The notes below the pieces were generated by a model. It saw only the letters and a program-made list of their open reading frames with translations, was not told the origin of the DNA and searched no databases. This document shows, piece after piece, positions 9,142 to 12,376 of a stretch of DNA of 12,376 nucleotides. The stretch lies in the NCBI GenBank assembly GCA_051002015.1, contig JBPCMS010000097.1:1-12376 (forward strand). The letters are read 5' to 3'. This DNA comes from JACDBE01 sp051002015 (GTDB lineage Bacteria > Actinomycetota > Acidimicrobiia > Spongiisociales > UBA5794). Positions within the stretch are counted from its first letter, which is position 1. Each line of letters starts with the position of its first letter. Both the position numbers and the translations under genes were made by a program.

Positions 9142-9578
9142 TTCATCACCATGGCGGCGACGGCGACCACCAGCAGCACGACGTCGAGGAGCCCGAACCG
9201 GGCGATCCTGACCATGGCGGCCGACCCCGCCGCGGTGTCGCCCGCCCCGAATGCCTTCGCCGCCTTCTCGGCGGCCGGGGCGAACACTGGGCCGCCGAGC
9301 ACCCCACCGACGATCACCGCCACCAACCCGACGGTGACGAAGACGTCGGCGAACCCGTACACCTCCGATTGCAGGACGAGCCAGATCCCGGTGAGGAGCA
9401 CCAGGACGCCCGCCACCGGGTACAGCTTCCTGGCCAGGTTCATCGAAGCCGTCATCCAGGCCGCCGCCACCTCGGACGACTGGCGGGTGAGCCGCGGCCC
9501 GACCACCAACTGGGTGACGGACGCCCCGAGCCAGACGCCCACAGAGAGAATGTGGATGATGAGCAGCAGGTTCCGCAT
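9129..9578 (-). CDS. Small four-helix integral membrane protein, DUF2269/CopD-like
   Basis: 149 residues with four predicted membrane helices at about 4-26, 51-70, 77-97 and 127-146. The N-terminus MRNLLLIIHILSVGVWLGAS carries the His in helix 1 and the V-W-x-G pattern seen in DUF2269 and related CopD/cytochrome-b561-like small membrane proteins. Whether it binds heme or a metal is not known. The ATG at 9578 follows GGAGG five bases upstream, a convincing start. The 3' end overlaps the unrecognised 150-residue gene, so the two probably form a two-gene operon read from the divergent region 9579-9784. Confidence 0.8.
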   Translation of the reverse strand: MRNLLLIIHILSVGVWLGASVTQLVVGPRLTRQSSEVAAAWMTASMNLARKLYPVAGVLVLLTGIWLVLQSEVYGFADVFVTVGLVAVIVGGVLGGPVFAPAAEKAAKAFGAGDTAAGSAAMVRIARFGLLDVVLLVVAVAAMVMKWGV

Positions 9579-9625
9579 GCGAGCCTCCGGACCAGAGATG
9601 ACCGACGTGAACGCATTGAATCATT

Positions 9626-9638
9626 CCGGATGTTCCGG
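9626..9638. promoter_or_regulatory. Perfect 5-3-5 palindrome in the divergent intergenic region
   Basis: CCGGA-TGT-TCCGG lies in the 206-base gap between two divergent genes, 48 bases upstream of the membrane-protein ATG at 9578. Position and symmetry fit a repressor operator, but a short GC-rich palindrome can occur by chance. Nothing else in the gap is clear apart from the + strand promoter candidate. Confidence 0.25.
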
Positions 9639-9692
9639 GGCAACAACCGTATGCGCGGCCGGCGGCAGGCGCGCCCTTTCCGTCACCATGCG

Positions 9693-9721
9693 TTCACCTC
9701 GGCGCAAGGTAGGGGTACACT
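9693..9721 (+). promoter_or_regulatory. Candidate sigma-70-type promoter for the YLDPGTGS peptide and methyltransferase genes
   Basis: TTCACC (9693-9698) and TACACT (9716-9721) are separated by exactly 17 bases; each matches the consensus hexamer at four of six positions. The -10 box ends 63 bases before the GTG start at 9785. It is the best pair I found by eye in this divergent gap; transcription is not demonstrated. Confidence 0.4.
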
Positions 9722-9775
9722 CAGCGTCCGGGCCCGGGTCATTCCCCGTCCGACCGAAATCGCGAACCCGCCCTT

Positions 9776-9780
9776 GGAGG
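9776..9780 (+). promoter_or_regulatory. Ribosome binding site that fixes the GTG start of the small peptide
   Basis: GGAGG, four bases before GTG 9785. No ATG precedes the YLDPGTGS motif in this frame nearby, so this site supports GTG as the true start of the 65-residue protein. Confidence 0.65.
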
Positions 9781-9784
9781 CACC

Positions 9785-9982
9785 GTGAAGCTCATCGCAT
9801 ACCTCGACCCCGGAACCGGCAGTTTCATCGCTCAGGCACTCATCGGTGGTGCCGCCGGTGTCGCCATCCTGGTGAAGACCAAGGGCAGGCGGATCCTCAA
9901 GCGGAGGAACGCCGAGACCGCGGTGGAGCCCGCCGCCGGCGAGGTCCCCGAGGCGGACCGCGCCGCCAACCTCCCCGAGTAG
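9785..9982 (+). CDS. Small membrane protein with N-terminal YLDPGTGS motif
   Basis: 65 residues from GTG 9785. It begins MKLIAYLDPGTGSFIAQALI, followed by a short glycine/alanine-rich hydrophobic segment (about 13-30), a strongly basic patch KTKGRRILKRRN (31-42), and an acidic disordered tail rich in Glu, Ala and Pro. The positive patch after the hydrophobic segment predicts one membrane span with the tail in the cytoplasm. From memory, small proteins starting with a (Y/M)xDPGTGS motif occur beside cell-surface polysaccharide, sulfatase and methyltransferase genes in many phyla; their function is unknown to me. It precedes the methyltransferase gene by 24 bases and is probably co-transcribed with it. 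Confidence 0.8.
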   Translation: MKLIAYLDPGTGSFIAQALIGGAAGVAILVKTKGRRILKRRNAETAVEPAAGEVPEADRAANLPE

Positions 9983-10006
9983 ACCCCCGGCCCTCCGCCG
10001 GAACGC

Positions 10007-11434
10007 ATGACCGACCCCACACCCAAGCCTTCTTCCGCGTCCCCGGCGAGCCCCGATCCAGGGTCGTTCCGCGACCCGGGCAACCGCGTCTTCACCGTCG
10101 ACGGCCAGATCTACCGCGCCCTCGACGACCGCAACCTCGTGGCATGGCACGCCCTGACCCGCACCCGGTTCTTCGGCGAGCAGATGGTGCGGGGCCGCAT
10201 CGTCGGCACCGAGCTGATCGAGGGCGTGGCCACCCCTCCCGGCGACTGGGCAGGGATCCTCCGCCACGACCGCATCCCCATCGTCTCCTACCCGTACGAG
10301 TGGACGTTCTCGATGCTGCGCGACGCCGCCCTGCTCCAGCTCGACCTGCTCGACGCCGCCCTGGCCGAGGACATGATCCTCAAGGACTCGACCCCCTACA
10401 ACGTGCAGTTCGTCGGCGCCCGTCCGGTATTCATCGACATCGGGTCGTTCGAGCCGCTGGAGCCTGGCGATATCTGGGTGGGCTACCGCCAGTTCCTCCG
10501 CCAGTACCTCTACCCGCTGATGCTGCGGGTGTACGTCGGCATCCCCCACCAGCCGTGGGCCCGAGGCGATGCGGAAGGGCCGACCGCCGAGCACATGGAG
10601 GCGATGCTGTCCGCCCGCGACCGGGTACGCAAGGCGGCCCTGCTCCATGTCACGCTCCCCGCCAGGGGGGAGCGGCGCTACCGCCACACCGCCCGCGACC
10701 TCCGCTCCGAGTTCCGCCAGGCCGGGTTCAAGAAGGAGCTGATCCAGAGCAACGTCAGGGGGCTGCGCCGGACAATCGAAGGTCTGCATTGGGAGCACGG
10801 GCGATCGCAGTGGAACCGGTACGCCGACGAGTGCGCCCACGTCGCCCGCGACCGCAACCCGAAGAGCGACTTCCTCGAAAGGGTGATGGCGGCGCGCTCG
10901 CCTTCGGTGGTGTGGGATCTGGGGTCAAACGACGGGCACTTCTCCCGGCTGGCGGCGACGGTGGCCGAGACCGTCCTCGCCGTCGACGCCGACGAGGTGG
11001 TGCTCGACGACCTCTACCGGGGGCTGTCGGCCGAGGGCAACGCCACCATCCTCCCGATGCTCCAGGACCTCGCCGCCCCGTCGCCGGGGCTGGGATGGCG
11101 AGGCAGGGAGCGGACCCCACTCGAGCACCGCTCCTCGCCCGACCTGGTGCTGTGCTTCGCCGTGGTCCACCACCTGGTGGTCGGCCGCAACGTCCCGCTG
11201 CGCCAGGTGGTGGATTGGCTGGCCGATCTCGATGCCAGGGTGATCCTCGAGTGGGTTCCTCCCGACGACCCGATGGTGCACCTGCTGTCGGTCAACAAGC
11301 GCCCCGGCGAGATCCACGCCGACTACGCCGAGACGGTTCTGCGCTCCTACCTGGCCGACCGGTTCGTGATCGAGCACGAGGAGCCGCTCCCTGACGGGGG
11401 CCGCCGGCTCTTCGCCCTACGACCGGCACGCTGA
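10007..11434 (+). CDS. Class I SAM-dependent methyltransferase with a kinase-like N-terminal region (NoeA-like)
   Basis: 475 residues. The C-terminal domain (about 285-475) is a Rossmann-type methyltransferase: motif I VVWDLGSNDGHFS (301-313), an acidic end of strand 2 at AVDADE (325-330), and the motif IV region PDLVLCFAVVHHL (378-390). The N-terminal half (about 25-260) is not methyltransferase. Residues 125-147 read LKDSTPYN, then a short loop, then VFIDIGS. D127 to N132 is five residues apart and N132 to D144 is twelve, close to the D-x-x-x-x-N plus DFG layout of the protein-kinase fold. The preceding SYPYEWTF (94-101) and long helix resemble a hinge and helix E. Overall organisation recalls NoeA-type nodulation methyltransferases. 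The ATG has only a weak upstream site, and a perfect 5-base stem with 5-base loop (9987-10001) sits just before it, so translation may depend on the preceding small gene. Confidence 0.85.
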   Translation: MTDPTPKPSSASPASPDPGSFRDPGNRVFTVDGQIYRALDDRNLVAWHALTRTRFFGEQMVRGRIVGTELIEGVATPPGDWAGILRHDRIPIVSYPYEWTFSMLRDAALLQLDLLDAALAEDMILKDSTPYNVQFVGARPVFIDIGSFEPLEPGDIWVGYRQFLRQYLYPLMLRVYVGIPHQPWARGDAEGPTAEHMEAMLSARDRVRKAALLHVTLPARGERRYRHTARDLRSEFRQAGFKKELIQSNVRGLRRTIEGLHWEHGRSQWNRYADECAHVARDRNPKSDFLERVMAARSPSVVWDLGSNDGHFSRLAATVAETVLAVDADEVVLDDLYRGLSAEGNATILPMLQDLAAPSPGLGWRGRERTPLEHRSSPDLVLCFAVVHHLVVGRNVPLRQVVDWLADLDARVILEWVPPDDPMVHLLSVNKRPGEIHADYAETVLRSYLADRFVIEHEEPLPDGGRRLFALRPAR

Positions 11435-11446
11435 ACACGCCTCGGC

Positions 11447-11496
11447 GAACCTAAGGTTCTGCGTACCTCTGGCGGTGTGTAATCCGCTGAAGTTCG
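11447..11496. repeat. Direct repeat, copy A (50 bases)
   Basis: First of two copies with a period of 74 bases in the convergent gap between the methyltransferase and the phosphotransferase genes. It starts with a perfect 6-1-6 palindrome GAACCT-A-AGGTTC (11447-11459), has an 11-base diverged spacer, and ends with a 27-base block (11470-11496) identical to copy B that contains GTGTAATCCGCTGAAGTTCG. A CCCAG element (11506-11510) follows after a G-rich insert. Confidence 0.85.
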
Positions 11497-11520
11497 GGGG
11501 GGAGGCCCAGCCGTTTTCTG

Positions 11521-11570
11521 GAACCTTAGGTTGCTGGGTGTCGTGGCGGTGTGTAATCCGCTGAAGTTCG
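11521..11570. repeat. Direct repeat, copy B (50 bases)
   Basis: Second copy, same arrangement: imperfect palindrome GAACCT-T-AGGTTG (one arm mismatch), diverged spacer, and the identical 27-base block at 11544-11570, followed directly by CCCAG (11571-11575). The block contains no complete gene. A perfect ten-base palindrome ACCGATCGGT (11581-11590) follows and overlaps the phosphotransferase stop codon. The AT-containing repeat stands out from its GC-rich surroundings. Confidence 0.85.
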
Positions 11571-11589
11571 CCCAGACCGAACCGATCGG

Positions 11590-12363
11590 TCACGGGGGAC
11601 CAGCGAGTAGCTGAGCCGCCGCCACCGCCTGTGCCGGACGGAAGGCGTACACGCAGGCCAGCCGCACCCGGGTGGCTGCCGCATAGGCCCCGATCCGCGC
11701 CCTGACGTCCGCCGACGGCCGGTAGGCGTCGAGGAACGAATCGGCGGCGGCCTGGGTGCGGCTCGGCGCAACACCGAGGGCGGCGCGCAGCTCCAGGTGG
11801 ACGAGCAGGTTGGCCAGGTCGACGGCGGCTTCGCCCTTGGCGATCGTGTCGACGTCGATCATGCCGGCCTCGTCGCCCTCGACCAGGATCTGCTTGTCGT
11901 GGAGGTCCCGATGGACCAACACCGGGGCGCTCGCCGGCTCGGAGAGCAAGGCGACGGCCGCATCGAGGGCCCGCTCAATCCCCGGAGGTGTAGAGGCGAG
12001 GATGCCGACCGGACCGACCCAGCGCGCCATGTTGGCGACCTCGTCGGCGGCGGTGTGGTGCCTCGCCGGTTCGGACACGGGGGCCGAGTGCATGGCGCGC
12101 ACGGCGTGCCCGGCGGCGGCGGCGGCGGCGGTGACCACCCCGAGGGGCACCGCCTCATCGCCGAGGAGGTCATGCAAGGAGCGGCCGGGCAGTTCGGCCC
12201 ACTCGACGATCCCCTCGCCGGGGTCGACCATGACCAGCTCGGGCACCGGGACCGTGGTTGCTCGAACGAGGCCATCGGCCGCCACCAAGGCGGCGACCTT
12301 GGTGGGGGGGGCAAACGCGGCCGACCTGGCGCGACCCCCAAAGTGGGGGCTACACAGCATCAC
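11590..12363 (-). CDS. Phosphotransferase, aminoglycoside phosphotransferase (APH)/choline-kinase-like family; 5' end uncertain
   Basis: Kinase-fold enzyme acting on a small molecule; substrate unknown. The C-lobe is clear: catalytic loop LVHRDLHDKQIL (149-160, D153, with Gln where most kinases have Asn, a variant common in actinobacterial members), metal-binding IDVDT (169-173, in place of DFG/DFD), and VDLANLLVHLEL (181-192). VPVPELVMVD and GIVEWAELPGRSLHDLL (about 38-67) are the hinge region. The ATP-binding N-lobe with its glycine loop and lysine is not recognisable in the first 20 or so residues. The GTG at 12363 is the outermost start in the window, but the frame stays open to base 12375, so the gene may extend beyond the edge or be damaged at its 5' end near the eight-G run 12304-12311. 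It is convergent with the methyltransferase gene. Confidence 0.75.
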   Translation of the reverse strand: MMLCSPHFGGRARSAAFAPPTKVAALVAADGLVRATTVPVPELVMVDPGEGIVEWAELPGRSLHDLLGDEAVPLGVVTAAAAAAGHAVRAMHSAPVSEPARHHTAADEVANMARWVGPVGILASTPPGIERALDAAVALLSEPASAPVLVHRDLHDKQILVEGDEAGMIDVDTIAKGEAAVDLANLLVHLELRAALGVAPSRTQAAADSFLDAYRPSADVRARIGAYAAATRVRLACVYAFRPAQAVAAAQLLAGPP

Positions 12364-12376
12364 CCCACACCCCGGG

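Noticed and set aside
9987..10001. CCGGC-CCTCC-GCCGG stem-loop as a terminator between the small peptide and methyltransferase genes
   Set aside because: No T-run follows and the stem is only five pairs; more likely chance or a minor effect on translation of the next gene.
9683..10840. 385-codon - strand frame
   Set aside because: Antisense to the small peptide and the methyltransferase; no recognisable protein features.
9151..11394. 747-codon + strand frame
   Set aside because: Crosses the - strand membrane protein, the divergent gap, the small peptide and the methyltransferase out of frame; composition is Arg/Pro/Gly shadow sequence with no domains.
11435..11589. CRISPR array
   Set aside because: Only two copies with a non-uniform spacer and diverged head; no cas genes in the window.
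12110..12133. GGC trinucleotide run
   Set aside because: It encodes an alanine stretch within the phosphotransferase gene and is ordinary low complexity for this base composition, as is the similar run near 2782-2797.

Overview
The window is GC-rich, densely coding DNA. It uses ATG and GTG starts, has many 4-base stop/start overlaps, and its proteins look actinobacterial. I infer a high-GC actinobacterium; Acidimicrobiia or relatives is a guess from protein style, since there is no rRNA or marker gene to settle it. I see no tRNA, rRNA, CRISPR array or intact mobile element.

Region 1 (1-8370, all + strand) is one tightly packed operon. It runs in this order: solute-binding protein (5' end outside the window), LivG-type ATPase, LivF-type ATPase, LivH-type permease, LivM-type permease, alpha/beta hydrolase, AMP-forming acyl-CoA synthetase, TetR regulator, KAS III-like thiolase-fold enzyme. 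From livG onward every stop codon overlaps the next start. The layout suggests uptake of a carboxylic acid, ester or amide (HAAT-type transporters are not limited to branched-chain amino acids), hydrolysis, CoA activation, and processing by a condensing-type enzyme, with TetR sensing a ligand of the pathway. The binding protein carries an in-frame amber stop at 944-946, inside its conserved C-terminal segment; the same frame continues with family-like sequence to 1078.

Region 2 (8371-8692) holds a decayed Phd/YefM-type antitoxin gene with an apparent one-base deletion, followed by what may be the first few codons of a lost PIN toxin.

Region 3 (8689-9578, - strand) has a four-helix DUF2269/CopD-like membrane protein and an overlapping unrecognised 150-residue protein. 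The 206 bases at 9579-9784 are a divergent promoter region.

Region 4 (9785-11434, + strand) pairs a 65-residue membrane peptide starting with a YLDPGTGS motif with a 475-residue SAM-dependent methyltransferase. The N-terminal half of the methyltransferase contains a motif with the spacing of a protein-kinase catalytic loop plus DFG. I consider this the most interesting protein in the window.

Region 5 (11435-12376) is a convergent intergenic stretch with a 50-base direct repeat (period 74 bases, each copy headed by a small palindrome), then a minus-strand APH-family phosphotransferase that reaches the window edge without a recognisable N-lobe.

Two clear reading-frame lesions (944 and about 8529) and one doubtful 5' end (near 12304-12376) are either real gene decay or sequence errors. 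The raw reads should be checked before biology is built on them.
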